64,000 bases of DNA from Actinacidiphila acidipaludis (GCF_019890725.1 NZ_JAINZZ010000023.1:47089-111088), one strand, 5' to 3'. Counted from the first letter of the stretch, positions 24,413 through 34,249 are shown. Translations and numbers: made by a program. Notes: generated by a model from the sequence alone, not told the origin.

Positions 24413-26062
24413 ATGAAGACGTCGGGCGGCGCCTCAGACGGAATCGGGCGCGGAAACGCCAGGGCCCCGCGCCCCGAGCCGGAACCCGCCCCCTACGGCT
24501 CGGACTTCCTGCAGCTCGACGCCGCCGACGCCCCCGTCGGCGGCAAGTCCGACTGGCTCACCGAACGTCTGCGTCAGGCGATCGCCGACGGCCGGCTGCC
24601 CGTCGGCAGCAGGCTCCCACCCACCCGGGTGCTCGCCGCCGAACTGCGCGTCTCCCGCGGCGTGGTGACCGAGGCCTACCAGCGGCTCACGGAGGACGGC
24701 CACGTCGAGGGACGCCGCCGCGCCGGCACGGTGGTCGTCGCCGCGCCCCTGACCGCGTCTCTCGCCGCATCCCTGACCGCCTCCCCTGCCGCGTGCCCGG
24801 TCCCGGCCCCCGCCGGATCCCCCGCGGCACGGCCGGCCGAGCCCGCCCGGTCCGCGGCGGCACCCGGCGCCCACCCCGTCACCCCGCCCCTGTTCCCCGC
24901 CACGCCCGCCCCCGACGTCTTCGACGCCCTGCGCGCCGCCCCGGCCCGCATCGACCTCACCCCCGGTCTGCCCGACCTGGCCGCGTTCCCGCGTACGGCG
25001 TGGCTCCAGGCCGAACGGGCCGTGCTCTCCGACCTGTCGGCGGCCGACCTCGGCTACGGCGATCCCCGGGGCGCCCCGCGACTGCGGAGTGCCGTCGCCG
25101 ACTGGCTCGCCCGCAGCCGCGGCATCCGCGTGACCCCGGACGAGGTGCTGGTGGTGGCCGGTACCGCCCAGGCCCTCACGCTGCTGCACCCGGTGCTGCG
25201 GGCGGACGGCGTCGAGAGCGTCGCCGTCGAGGACCCCGGCTCGCTCGGCACCCGCCAGCACCTGGTCAACGGCGGCCTGGCCACCCCGCCGGTGCCGGTC
25301 GACCAGGACGGCGTACGCGTCGACGCGCTGCACGCCACCGGCGCCCGCGCGGTCCTGCTCACCCCCGCCCACCAGTTCCCGACCGGCGTGGTGACCAGCG
25401 GGGAGCGCCGCCGCGAACTGCTGCGCTGGGCGGCGGGCGCAGGGGACGGCGGGCGGGCCGGTTCACAGAGCGGCGGGCGGCTGATCATCGAGGACGACTA
25501 CGACGCCGAGCACCGCTACGACCGGCCGCCGGTTCCCGCGCTGCGTGCCCTGCTGGCCGACCGCGTCTGCTACTTGGGCAGCATCTCCAAACTCCTCGCG
25601 CCCGCGCTGCGGATCGGCTGGATGGTGCCGCCGCCGCACTACCGCGACGCCCTGGCCGGCGCGAAACGCTTCACGGACCTGGGCAACGCCGTGCTGCCCC
25701 AACTGGTGCTCGCCCGGCTGATGGCGTCCGGCGAGCTGGAGCGGCACCTGCGGATGCTGCGCGGGCGCCACCGGCGCCGCCGGGACGCGATGGCGGCGGC
25801 GATCGCCGAGCACCTGCCGGGCGCGGTCACGCACGGCGCGGCCGCCGGACTCCATCTGACCGTCACCTACCCCGCACTGGACGTGCCCGACACCGAGCTC
25901 GCGGCCGCCGCGCTGGCCCGGGGGGTCAAGTGCCAGCCGCTGTCCTGGCACCGCCAGGTGCCCGGCCGCCCCGGTCTGGTCCTCGGCTACGCGGCCACCC
26001 CGCCGGGCGCCGTCGCCGAGGGGGTCGCCGCCCTCGGCGAGGCCCTGCGCGCGCTCTCCTGA
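24413..26062 (+). CDS. MocR-type regulator: GntR HTH fused to a PLP aminotransferase domain
   Basis: 549 aa; GGAGGGGG about 9 nt before the ATG at 24413. The GntR winged helix spans ~40-110 (TERLRQAIADGRLPVGSRLP, ELRVSRGVVTEAYQRL). An Ala/Pro linker (~115-165) leads to a fold-type I aminotransferase domain with GYGDPRGAPRLRSAVADWLA, LTPAHQFPTG, IEDDYDAEHRYD and the PLP lysine in SISKLLAPALRIGW. MocR proteins sense PLP or amino compounds; the LysE and B3/B4 genes just upstream are likely targets. Confidence 0.9.
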   Translation: MKTSGGASDGIGRGNARAPRPEPEPAPYGSDFLQLDAADAPVGGKSDWLTERLRQAIADGRLPVGSRLPPTRVLAAELRVSRGVVTEAYQRLTEDGHVEGRRRAGTVVVAAPLTASLAASLTASPAACPVPAPAGSPAARPAEPARSAAAPGAHPVTPPLFPATPAPDVFDALRAAPARIDLTPGLPDLAAFPRTAWLQAERAVLSDLSAADLGYGDPRGAPRLRSAVADWLARSRGIRVTPDEVLVVAGTAQALTLLHPVLRADGVESVAVEDPGSLGTRQHLVNGGLATPPVPVDQDGVRVDALHATGARAVLLTPAHQFPTGVVTSGERRRELLRWAAGAGDGGRAGSQSGGRLIIEDDYDAEHRYDRPPVPALRALLADRVCYLGSISKLLAPALRIGWMVPPPHYRDALAGAKRFTDLGNAVLPQLVLARLMASGELERHLRMLRGRHRRRRDAMAAAIAEHLPGAVTHGAAAGLHLTVTYPALDVPDTELAAAALARGVKCQPLSWHRQVPGRPGLVLGYAATPPGAVAEGVAALGEALRALS

Positions 26063-26089
26063 CGTCCGGGGCCCGGGCCGGCCCCCGGC

Positions 26090-26442
26090 GACGAGGTGGT
26101 GGCCGTCGTCGTCCACCACGACCCGTACACGTCGCGTTCCCTGCCGCACGCGTGGGAGCGGTGGAACACCGGGGTGCGGCTGGACGTGCTGGACATCCCG
26201 CGCCGGTCGCCGGTGCAGCCGGCGGTGGCGTACGCGCAGGAGGCGGCACGCGACGGCCGCCAGGTGGCGGTGCCGATCCCGGAGGTCGAGCCGCGCAGCC
26301 GCCGCTGGACCTTCCTGCAGAGCCGGCGGGGCATTTGCCGGCCACGGTGCTGCGGGTCCGCACGGACGTGGCGGTGTGCCTGCTTCCGCACCGCCTCGAT
26401 CTCCAGCCCGCCGCCCCGCCCGATGCCCGGCCCGACGCCTGA
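26090..26442 (+). pseudogene. Remnant of an APC-type amino-acid permease, C-terminal part, frameshifted
   Basis: In one frame (from about 26090) the translation reads VVAVVVHHDPYTSRSLPHAW, RWNTGVRLDVLDIPRRSP and GRQVAVPIPEVEPR, matching the cytoplasmic C-terminal tail of APC permeases. The match continues in a different frame near 26325 with LPATVLRVRTDVAVCLLPHRL, ending at a stop at 26442. The membrane domain is missing. Loss of the start and a frameshift mark a decayed gene left beside the MocR gene. A sequencing error is possible for the shift but not for the missing N-terminus. Confidence 0.65.
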
Positions 26443-26531
26443 TGCCCGATGCCTGATGCCTGATGGCCGCGGCGCCCCGCCTTCGCCCGCGTTCGCGGTG
26501 GAGTGTCGGTGGGCCGGTCCACACTGGGAGC

Positions 26532-26786
26532 ATGAAGCTTCCGCGTATGGAGTGCCCGGACTGCGGACGGCCGATCGCCGCCGGCCCGGTCGCCGGGCGC
26601 GTCAGCAAGGGCCGGCTGTGGCGGCACGATCCGCCGGGCCAGGCGCGCACGCCGGGCGGCCCTCTGGTGTCGTGCGGCGGGTCGCTGCGGCTCGTCGACC
26701 TGCCCGGCCGTAACCGGCAGTTGGAGATCGCCGTCCCCACAACCGCAGGGCCGGCCGCCGAGGACCGTGACCCGGCGCTGTTCTGA
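26532..26786 (+). CDS. Small Cys-containing (zinc-ribbon-like) hypothetical protein
   Basis: 84 aa from the ATG at 26532. The N-terminus MECPDCGRPIAAGPVAGR has a CxxC knuckle; a third Cys is in VSCGGSLRLVD and a His in RHDPPG, so a zinc site with an unusual ligand set is possible. No ribosome binding site lies at normal distance (GGGAG is 1 nt away), so the message may be leaderless. The function is unknown. Confidence 0.65.
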   Translation: MKLPRMECPDCGRPIAAGPVAGRVSKGRLWRHDPPGQARTPGGPLVSCGGSLRLVDLPGRNRQLEIAVPTTAGPAAEDRDPALF

Positions 26787-27022
26787 GTCCGGTGCCTGAC
26801 CACGCCTTGCCGATCGTCGCGCGCGTGCGCACCTGACCGCCCGTCACCGCGTCTTCACCCGGACGCCCCCCGCCGTACAACCATAGGGCCGCGACGGCGG
26901 TCCAACCCCGCACAGACAGCCACCTCCCCCACACGAACCGCCATGGGCGGTGTGTTGTCGTGCCCGAATTCCGCTACGGCCGGGAGTCGTTCGGCCGTAC
27001 GAGCCCAGGGGGGGCTTGTTCC

Positions 27023-28489
27023 ATGCCAGCATCTTCGCCCGCGTCTCCGTCCGCGTCCCTGTCCGCGTCCCCGTCCGCCGCCGGCGGCCGTGCTCCCGGG
27101 GCCGGGCGGACCCGGAGGCTGCGGCTGCTCGCCACCGCCTGCGCCGCCGTCGCGCTGTCGGTGACCGCCGCGCTGCCCGCCGTCGCGGACACCCCGTCGG
27201 CACCCCCGGCGCCGGTCACGGCCGCGAGCGCCGGCGCCACGGCCGGCCACACGGCGGCCGGTTCCCCGTCGCTGGTCCGCCCGAACGTCCCGGGCGGCAG
27301 CGTCACGCAGGACGCCGTCCCGCTCGTGATCGGCGGCACGAGGCCGGTGACGACCACGTTCACCGCCACGCTCCCGGCGGGCGCGCACGGCCCGGTCTCC
27401 GCGATCATGGCGTTCGGCGAGGACCAGATGCCGCCCGCCGGGGGCTACACCTGGCGCATCGCGGCCGGACTCGCCAGCACCTGCTCGGTCAACGACGGCC
27501 CGTTCGTGCCGTGCGACTGGCGCGGCGGATCGCCCGGCGAGGAGCCGGTCGGGCCCTACGACGAGTACCTGCGCCTGATCCTGCCCACCGTGGAGGCGGC
27601 GCCCACGATCACCTACCGGATCCGCATCGCCTCCGACCCCTACGGGGTGGCCGGCGAGCGGCTCACCGGCTTCCTGCTGGTCAGCGACGCCGACGGCGGC
27701 GCGCTCGCCGACGGCGGGGCCGCGATCCAGTTCCGGACGGCCGCCGACTCGCCCTACTACCGGCCGGCGCTGTACGCCGTGGACGGCTCGGGCGTGATGT
27801 GGCGGTACGACGGGACCGCTCCCGGCAGCGCGGCGCCGTTCCAGCCGCGGGCCAGGGTCGGCGCCGGCTGGGGCGTCTACACCGCGATCACGCCGCTGAT
27901 CGGCACCACGGCCGCCGGCAGCGGCGACGTCGTGGCCCGCGACAGCGCGGGCGTGCTCTGGTACTACCGGCAGTCCGGCAACCCCGCGCAGCCGTTCCAG
28001 CCGCGGGTGCGGGTCGGCGCCGGCTGGAACATCTACACCGCGATCGCCGGCACCGGCGGCGGCACGCTGGACGAGCTGGCCGACCAGCGGTCGGGCGACC
28101 TGGTGGCCCGCGACAGCGGCGGCGTGCTGTGGCTCTACCGCGCCACCGGCGACCCGGCGGCGCCGTTCGCGCCGCGCGTCCGGGTCGGTTCGGGCTGGAA
28201 CGCGTACAGCTCGATCACCACCAGCCAGGACGGTGTGATCGCCCGCGAACCCTCCGGGGTCGTGTGGCGGTACAACCGCCACCACACCGACACCGGCAGC
28301 GAGCCGTTCGCGGCGCGCGAGCAGGTGAACGAGGGCTGGAACATCTACACGGCCCTGAGCGGCGCGGGCGCCGACGGCCAGCTCCTGCTGGGCCGGGACG
28401 CGGCCGGGAAGCTGTGGTCCCTGAACCCCGTCGGCTCGAACCGCACCCTGGTCGGCGGCGGCTGGAACATCTACAGCAGGTTGTTCTGA
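27023..28489 (+). CDS. Secreted beta-propeller-like repeat protein (GWNIY repeats), copy 1
   Basis: 488 aa. The ATG at 27023 follows a GGGGGGG tract; a GTG at 26960 is an alternative. A Sec signal (RRLRLLATACAAVALS...) ends near AVADTPS. An Ig-like region (~80-235) with TTTFTATLPAG and two Cys-containing loops precedes five to six ~45-50 aa repeats of the form D-V-V-A-R-D-S-x-G-V-L-W-Y-Y ... R-V-R-V-G-A-G-W-N-I-Y, similar to tachylectin-2/FG-GAP-like propeller blades. Probable extracellular glycan-binding protein; the ligand is unknown. Confidence 0.78.
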   Translation: MPASSPASPSASLSASPSAAGGRAPGAGRTRRLRLLATACAAVALSVTAALPAVADTPSAPPAPVTAASAGATAGHTAAGSPSLVRPNVPGGSVTQDAVPLVIGGTRPVTTTFTATLPAGAHGPVSAIMAFGEDQMPPAGGYTWRIAAGLASTCSVNDGPFVPCDWRGGSPGEEPVGPYDEYLRLILPTVEAAPTITYRIRIASDPYGVAGERLTGFLLVSDADGGALADGGAAIQFRTAADSPYYRPALYAVDGSGVMWRYDGTAPGSAAPFQPRARVGAGWGVYTAITPLIGTTAAGSGDVVARDSAGVLWYYRQSGNPAQPFQPRVRVGAGWNIYTAIAGTGGGTLDELADQRSGDLVARDSGGVLWLYRATGDPAAPFAPRVRVGSGWNAYSSITTSQDGVIAREPSGVVWRYNRHHTDTGSEPFAAREQVNEGWNIYTALSGAGADGQLLLGRDAAGKLWSLNPVGSNRTLVGGGWNIYSRLF

Positions 28490-28566
28490 TGCGCGCCCGG
28501 CCCGGGACCGGCGCCACCGCGACGGCGCCCACCACCGCCACCACGTCAGGGGGGACTTCCACAGCC

Positions 28567-29976
28567 ATGACCGCACGTATGACACCACGCCCGAACGAAG
28601 CCACGACCGCCCCGGCAAGCGCACGCACGAGCGTCCGTGCCGGGCGCGGCACCACGCGCCGCCCGCGCGCGGCGTCCCGGATGCGGCTGCTCGCCGCCTC
28701 CGCTGCCGCGGCCCTCGCCCTGCCACTGGCGGCCGCGCTCCCCGCCGGGGCCGCGACGCCGCACGCGACACCCGGGGTGTTCATCTGGCAGGGCGCGGTG
28801 CCGACGCTGTACGGCGGCGCCGACCCGGCCGCCGACTCCTACCAGGTCCAACTGCCGTCCAGCGTGCAGGGTCCGGTCTCCGCGGTCCTGGCCTTCGCGC
28901 CGAACCAGTTCCCGAGCGGCACCGGCACCGCGGCCGTGGCCGCCCACCTGCACTCCACCTGCGCGGTCGGTGACGGCCCGTACCAGCCCTGCGCGTGGCA
29001 GGGCGGACCGTCGGACCGCGCCGACCTGAACGGCTTCCTGCGGCTGCAACTGCCCACCACCGACGCCGCCGCGTCCCTCCTGTACCGCGTGCGGATCGCG
29101 GCGGACGCCGGCACGCTGCCCGCCGACCGGCTGGTGGGCGGCTGGATGGAGCTGTCGGGCGCGGACGGCACCGTGATCGGCGACGGCGTCTCGGAGTTCG
29201 GGTACTCGGGCGGCCTGCCCCCCGCCGACCGCCGCGGACAGCTGTACGCCGTGGACACCGCGGGCGTCCTGTGGCGGTACGAGAGCACCGGCAACTCGTC
29301 GGTGCCGCTGCGGCCGCGCGTGAAGATCGGCCGCGGGTGGGACGCCTACGACGCGATCACCCCGCTCGGCAGCACCACCGCCGACGGCTCGGGCGACGTG
29401 GTGGCCCGCGACAGGAACGGCGTCCTCTGGTACTACCAGGCGTCCTGGAACAGCGCGGAGCCGTTCAGGCCGCGGGTGCGGATCGGCGCCGGCTGGGACA
29501 TCTACACGTCCGTCGTGGGCACCGGAACCCGGGTCGCCTTCCCCGGGCAGGGGGACGGACTGGTCGCCCGCGACAAGCAGGGGGTGCTCTGGTACTACCA
29601 GCGCTCGCAGTCGGGCGACCGGGGGTTCGAGCCCCGGGTCCGCGTCGGGGCGGGCTGGAACGTCTACAACGCCCTGTCCACGTACGGCAACGGCATCGTG
29701 GCGCGCACCACGGACGGGCACCTGCGCTCCTACACGCGGTCGTCGGTCTGGGAGGGCCCGGTCTTCCAGGCCCCGGTCGACGCGGGCGGGTCCGGGTGGA
29801 GCGGCTACACCGCGTTCGCACCGCTGGCCGTGAGCGGCACCGACCCCGACGCGCTGGCGGCCCGTGACGCGTCGGGCCGGCTGTGGCTGCTCTCGGACCA
29901 GGCGGGCACCCCGCAGATCCCGGCCGACCCGCATCTCGTCGGCGGCGGCTGGAACATCTACACCAAGCTGTTCTGA
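28567..29976 (+). CDS. Secreted beta-propeller-like repeat protein, copy 2
   Basis: 469 aa. The ATG at 28567 was chosen; an ATG at 28489 overlaps the previous stop (TGATG) in the same frame and would add 26 residues. A signal peptide (RMRLLAASAAAALALPLAAA) precedes the same Ig-like region (ADSYQVQLPSSVQGPVSAVL) and then propeller-type repeats with LWRYES, GRGWDAY, LWYYQAS, GAGWDIY, GAGWNVY and GGGWNIY. It is a tandem paralogue of the gene at 27023 and probably cotranscribed with it. Two hairpins follow. Confidence 0.78.
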   Translation: MTARMTPRPNEATTAPASARTSVRAGRGTTRRPRAASRMRLLAASAAAALALPLAAALPAGAATPHATPGVFIWQGAVPTLYGGADPAADSYQVQLPSSVQGPVSAVLAFAPNQFPSGTGTAAVAAHLHSTCAVGDGPYQPCAWQGGPSDRADLNGFLRLQLPTTDAAASLLYRVRIAADAGTLPADRLVGGWMELSGADGTVIGDGVSEFGYSGGLPPADRRGQLYAVDTAGVLWRYESTGNSSVPLRPRVKIGRGWDAYDAITPLGSTTADGSGDVVARDRNGVLWYYQASWNSAEPFRPRVRIGAGWDIYTSVVGTGTRVAFPGQGDGLVARDKQGVLWYYQRSQSGDRGFEPRVRVGAGWNVYNALSTYGNGIVARTTDGHLRSYTRSSVWEGPVFQAPVDAGGSGWSGYTAFAPLAVSGTDPDALAARDASGRLWLLSDQAGTPQIPADPHLVGGGWNIYTKLF

Positions 29977-30040
29977 CGTTCCGGGGCGGCGTCGCCCCGG
30001 AACGCGAGGAAGCCCTACCCCCGCCGGGGGTAGGGCTTCC
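29977..30040. terminator. Double hairpin, bidirectional terminator
   Basis: A 12-bp stem with GCGT loop (29977-30004) is followed by a 15-bp perfect stem GGAAGCCCTACCCCC / GGGGGTAGGGCTTCC with GCC loop (30008-30040). They lie between the convergent genes ending at 29976 and 30074. Confidence 0.85.
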
Positions 30041-30073
30041 TGCCGTCTTTCCGCGGACGGTGGACCGGCCGGC

Positions 30074-33000
30074 TCAGACGAGGGTGTTGTACGTGTTCCA
30101 GCCGGAACCGATCCGCGAACGGGCCGCGAACGGAGCCGACGCGCTGCCCGTACCGCGGTACAGCCACAGCACACCGCCGGCGTCACGCGCCACCAGATCG
30201 GCCTTGCCGTCACCGGTCACGTCCCCGACCGCCGTCAGCATGCCGTAGATGTTCCAGCCCGCGCCGACCCGCGTCCGCGCCGCGAACGGAGCCGACGCGC
30301 TGCCCGTACCGCGGTACAGCCACAGCACACCGCCGGCGTCACGCGCCACCAGATCGGCCTTGCCGTCACCCGTCACGTCACCGACGCCGGTCATCGTGCC
30401 GTAGACGCCCCAGCCCGCACCGACCCGCGTCCGCGCCGCGAACGGAGCCGACGCGCTGCCCGTACCGCGGTACAGCCACAGCACACCGCCGGCGTCACGC
30501 GCCACCAGATCGGCCCTGCCGTCACCCGTCACGTCACCGACGCCGGTCATCGTGCCGTAGACGCCCCAGCCCGCGCCCACACGGACCCGGGGGGCCAGCG
30601 GGGTGGTGGTGTTGCCGGTCCCGGCGTAGTACCAGAGGACGCCGGAGGTGTCCCGGGCGACGAGGTCGGCGTGGGCGGTGGCCGTCCGGGTGGACAGCGA
30701 GATCAGCGCGTTGTAGATCTGCCAGCCGCCGCCGACCTTCTGCCGCGCCTGGAAGGGCGCCGCGGCGTTCCCGGTGGTCCGGTACTGCCACAGCGTGCCG
30801 GTGGTGTCCCGCGCGAGGAACGGCGGGGCGGCGGCGGTCGGCGGAGTGGTGGGCGGCACGTCGCTGACGACCACCCCGCTGACCTTGTGCGCGTCGGAGT
30901 TGACGCCCGTCCCGGCGGACAGGGCGAGGAGCGCGGTCGGCGGCAGGGCCTGCGTGCTGTCCATCACCTGCGTGCCGTCGATCCGGACGTACAGGTGTCC
31001 GCCGGTGCTCTCGATGTCCACCTGGTGGGTGCCCTGGCGCAGGGCGGTGGCCAGGGAGGCCTTGGACGTGTAGGTGATGTTCGGGGAACCGGCGGTGCTG
31101 GTGCCCACGGCCACGTAGTTCTGCATGCCCGTGGCGGCGCTCCAGCCGGTGCCGAGCGCGACGACCACGCCCTGCTGACCGGCGATGCCGAGTCCGGTGC
31201 CCGAACCGCCCAGTGCGGAACCGGTGTTCTGGGCCGGGTCGAGCAGCGCATAGGCGATGCCGTAACCGCCGGTGCCAGGACCGAACTTCGCGGTGAAGGT
31301 CGCGCGCAGACCGTCGGTGGGCAGCGGCTTGGTGTAGACCACCGAGCCCGCCTGGTCGCCGGGGCTGGCCGGCGTCAGCTGGACGCTGCCGTCGTCGCTG
31401 ACCGCGGCGGTGCCGTTGGCGTGCCAGGAGCCGTCGGCGACCGTGGTGGTCGCCGGGGTGCCCGTGCCGGTGCCCGAGACGGGGACGAACTGCGCGCCCT
31501 GCCCGGCGTCTCCGGTGACCTCATAGAAGGCGCCGCTCTGCGCGGTGGTGGACCGCGGGGTGAAGGTGACGCTCTGCACGGTGCTCTGCTCGGGGCCGAT
31601 GACCAGGCCCTCGGACAGCTGCACCGCGCTGCCGAAGTCACCCGCGGGCGCCTTGGCCTTGGTCACGGTCACCGGCAGGTTGCCGGTGTTGTTGATCGTG
31701 AACGTCAGCGTCTTGGAGCTGCCGATCGGCACCTTGCCGAAGTCCAGGGAACTCGGCGAGAACTCCAGGTGCCCCTGGCCGGTGACCGCCGAGCCCCCGA
31801 CCGGCACCTTCAGGGCGTGCGACTGGCCGGCGCTGCTGCTGTTGACGACCAGGGCGTCGCTGTCCGACTTGGAGCCGGCGACGGGCGCGTAGGCGACCGT
31901 GGCGACGAAGGATCCGCCGGCGGGCACGACCGTGCCGGCGGCCGGCAGTCCGGTGGCGGAGAACGCCCCGGCCGGTGCGGTCACCGAGTCGACGGTCTCC
32001 GCGTCGGTGCCGGTGTTGGTGATCTGCAGGTTCAGCGTCGAGACGGAACCGGTGGGCACCTCGCCGAAGTCCAGCGAACCGGGCGCCGCCCCGAGTCCGG
32101 GCCGGGTGCCGACGCCGTGGAGGGCGAAGACGAGCTTCTCGCCGTCCGACAGGTTGGCGGTGAGCATCCCGCTGATGCCGCCCGTGGTCTTGGGCGTGAA
32201 GCTCAGCGGCACGTCCAGGGTGGCCCCGGACGCCAGCAGGGTGGGCTGCCCGGCCGACGGCAGCGAGTGCGCGGTGACCGCGAACGCGCCCGAGGCGGTG
32301 AGCCCGGTGATGCCCAGGTCCTTGGTGGCGGTCAGGGTCATCGTGCCGGTGCCGCTGGCGCCGACCCCGACCTGGCCGAAGTCGACCGGGGCGGCGGTCA
32401 GCGCGGTGGTGGCCGGGCTGCCGAAGCCGTAGAGGACGCCGTCCCGGGTCCCGACGTACACCACGCCCTTGTCGGCCGTGGGCGTGCTGAACTTGGTGGC
32501 GGTGCCGACCGGCGCCGACCACAGCAGTTGCAGCAGCCCGTCGCCGTCGGGGACGGGGCTGTACGCGCGCAGCGTGCCGCCCCCGCCCGAGGCGTCGTTC
32601 GCGGAGACCACCCAGATCAGGCCGGTGGAGTCGTCGGTGCCGTTGGAGGTGACCAGGGGCGAGCCGCTGGTGTAGCCGAAGGAGTCCTGGCTGCGTCCGG
32701 TGAAGGTGAGCGCCGGGTTGCCGTTGTTGACGCCGTACGCCAGCGCCCGCAGCGGGCCGTTGTTGCCGACCAGGTAGACGTAGCCGCCGTCGCCGCCCCA
32801 GAACGCGGGGTGGCCCCACAGCCCCTGGTAGGGACCGCTCGTGCTCACGACCGCGTTGCCGCCGCCGGGCGCCTGGCTCATGCCGCCGAGGTTGTCGCGG
32901 TCGAGCAGGAACACCCGGCCGTCCTTGCCCTGCTGGACCATCAGGTGCGGGTGCGCGGCGGTGCCGAAGCCGTCGGGCAGGGCCATCGGCGCGCCCGAGG

Positions 33001-34072
33001 AGATGTCCTGGTCCTGGAGGTCCAGGCTCGCCGCGTTGCTGGGGCTGAAGAAGTCGGCGGTGCTCAGGCTCTTGTCGGCGTTGACCTGCAGCCGCACGAC
33101 GGACTCGGCCAGGCTGCCCTGGACGGTGGTGCCGGGGCCCGGGGCCGGGCTGATGCCGTTGCCGGTGCTGAAGAAGATCCGGCCCGGTCCGTCGGAGACG
33201 AGACCGCCGCCGGACTGCCAGATGCCCGCGCCGGCGACGGAGTCACCGGTCTCGGAGGCCCACATCGAGGTGACCTTGTGCTCGGCGACACCGACGCCGA
33301 CCACGTAGCCCCGGTACGGGACCACGTCGCAGTGCGCGCCGAAGCCCGCGTAGACGACGCCGTCCATCAGCAGCAGGCCGGGGCGCTGCTGCTCGTAGTA
33401 GGGGTCGAAGGTGATGTTCGCGGCGTTGCCGGGCTTGCCGCTGATGGTGACCGGCCAGCCGTCGCGTTCGGTTCCGGTGGACGGGTCCACGGCGTGCATC
33501 AGCCACGTGGGGTGGCGGTGCGTGGCGGTGCCGTCGTCGACCTTGGTGGTGAAGTACACGGCGTTCGTCGCCGGGTCGTACACGGGCGTCGCGGACGCGC
33601 CGATCGAGGGCGTCAGGTCCCCGCAGCCGATCGCGGCGGCGGGGAACGCCGGCCCGAAGTTCCGCTGCCAGTCGATGTGACCGGTCCTGCGGTCGAGGCC
33701 GTACGCGGTGTTGTTCTCGGTGACGGCGATGACCTCGTCGCCCACCGTGAGCGGCTGGGCGTAGATCTGCCCGTCCAGCTGGGTGGCGAAGAGCTGCCCG
33801 AAGGCGGAGGACTGCACGACGGCGGGCGAGAGCCCGGACTCGCCGGCGTCCCAGTTGGTGCGCAGGTTGTCGACGCCCTGGGTGATCTGGTCGGCCTGCG
33901 CGGCCGATCCCCCCACCACGCTGAGCGTGGCCCCGATCACCGCGGTGCCGACGACGGTCGCGGCCGCGGCACGCATGCTGCGCCACACGCGCGAGGCGCG
34001 GGGTGTGCGGTTCTGCCGGCCATGACGCCGTCTGCGGCGGTCATGGCTCGACAGCATGGATTGTCCGGCCAA
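30074..34072 (-). CDS. Large secreted protein: PQQ-like propeller, anchor-D-type domains, lectin-like domain, GWNIY repeats
   Basis: 1332 aa. TTG at 34072 is preceded by GGAGGGGGG at about 8 nt; an ATG at 34057 is the alternative. After a signal/anchor (WRSMRAAAATVVGTAVIGAT), residues ~60-540 form a PQQ-type beta-propeller (TGHIDWQRNFGP, VYLVGNNGPLRALAYG). Three choice-of-anchor-D/ASH-like domains follow (~545-900: DFGQVGVGASG, DFGEVPTGSVS, DFGKVPIGSSK). Then comes a concanavalin-like region (~920-1100: GGYGIAYALLD, LYVRIDGTQV) and five C-terminal propeller repeats, three nearly identical. No catalytic residue was recognised. Likely a cell-surface binding protein. Confidence 0.8.
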   Translation of the reverse strand: MAGQSMLSSHDRRRRRHGRQNRTPRASRVWRSMRAAAATVVGTAVIGATLSVVGGSAAQADQITQGVDNLRTNWDAGESGLSPAVVQSSAFGQLFATQLDGQIYAQPLTVGDEVIAVTENNTAYGLDRRTGHIDWQRNFGPAFPAAAIGCGDLTPSIGASATPVYDPATNAVYFTTKVDDGTATHRHPTWLMHAVDPSTGTERDGWPVTISGKPGNAANITFDPYYEQQRPGLLLMDGVVYAGFGAHCDVVPYRGYVVGVGVAEHKVTSMWASETGDSVAGAGIWQSGGGLVSDGPGRIFFSTGNGISPAPGPGTTVQGSLAESVVRLQVNADKSLSTADFFSPSNAASLDLQDQDISSGAPMALPDGFGTAAHPHLMVQQGKDGRVFLLDRDNLGGMSQAPGGGNAVVSTSGPYQGLWGHPAFWGGDGGYVYLVGNNGPLRALAYGVNNGNPALTFTGRSQDSFGYTSGSPLVTSNGTDDSTGLIWVVSANDASGGGGTLRAYSPVPDGDGLLQLLWSAPVGTATKFSTPTADKGVVYVGTRDGVLYGFGSPATTALTAAPVDFGQVGVGASGTGTMTLTATKDLGITGLTASGAFAVTAHSLPSAGQPTLLASGATLDVPLSFTPKTTGGISGMLTANLSDGEKLVFALHGVGTRPGLGAAPGSLDFGEVPTGSVSTLNLQITNTGTDAETVDSVTAPAGAFSATGLPAAGTVVPAGGSFVATVAYAPVAGSKSDSDALVVNSSSAGQSHALKVPVGGSAVTGQGHLEFSPSSLDFGKVPIGSSKTLTFTINNTGNLPVTVTKAKAPAGDFGSAVQLSEGLVIGPEQSTVQSVTFTPRSTTAQSGAFYEVTGDAGQGAQFVPVSGTGTGTPATTTVADGSWHANGTAAVSDDGSVQLTPASPGDQAGSVVYTKPLPTDGLRATFTAKFGPGTGGYGIAYALLDPAQNTGSALGGSGTGLGIAGQQGVVVALGTGWSAATGMQNYVAVGTSTAGSPNITYTSKASLATALRQGTHQVDIESTGGHLYVRIDGTQVMDSTQALPPTALLALSAGTGVNSDAHKVSGVVVSDVPPTTPPTAAAPPFLARDTTGTLWQYRTTGNAAAPFQARQKVGGGWQIYNALISLSTRTATAHADLVARDTSGVLWYYAGTGNTTTPLAPRVRVGAGWGVYGTMTGVGDVTGDGRADLVARDAGGVLWLYRGTGSASAPFAARTRVGAGWGVYGTMTGVGDVTGDGKADLVARDAGGVLWLYRGTGSASAPFAARTRVGAGWNIYGMLTAVGDVTGDGKADLVARDAGGVLWLYRGTGSASAPFAARSRIGSGWNTYNTLV
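30126..30593 (-). repeat. Three 156-bp tandem repeats within the large secreted protein gene
   Basis: Units at 30126-30281, 30282-30437 and 30438-30593 are nearly identical in DNA and encode 52-residue blades (RADLVARDAGGVLWLYRGTG...GWGVYG). Near-identity at the DNA level points to recent duplication or gene conversion. Confidence 0.9.
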
Positions 34073-34249
34073 CGCCGGCCCCCCTCCGGAAGTCCGCCGC
34101 GGCAGATCGGCCTGCGGCGGTGGGACAAGTCCCCAAGTCTGCGGGAATGTTCATATCATCCGGACACTCGCCCCCGCACCGTTCGGCGGGAGTCGGTCCG
34201 GTCACGCGGAACCGGCGGCGACCGGGTGCGGACACGCGCCGGGATTCTG

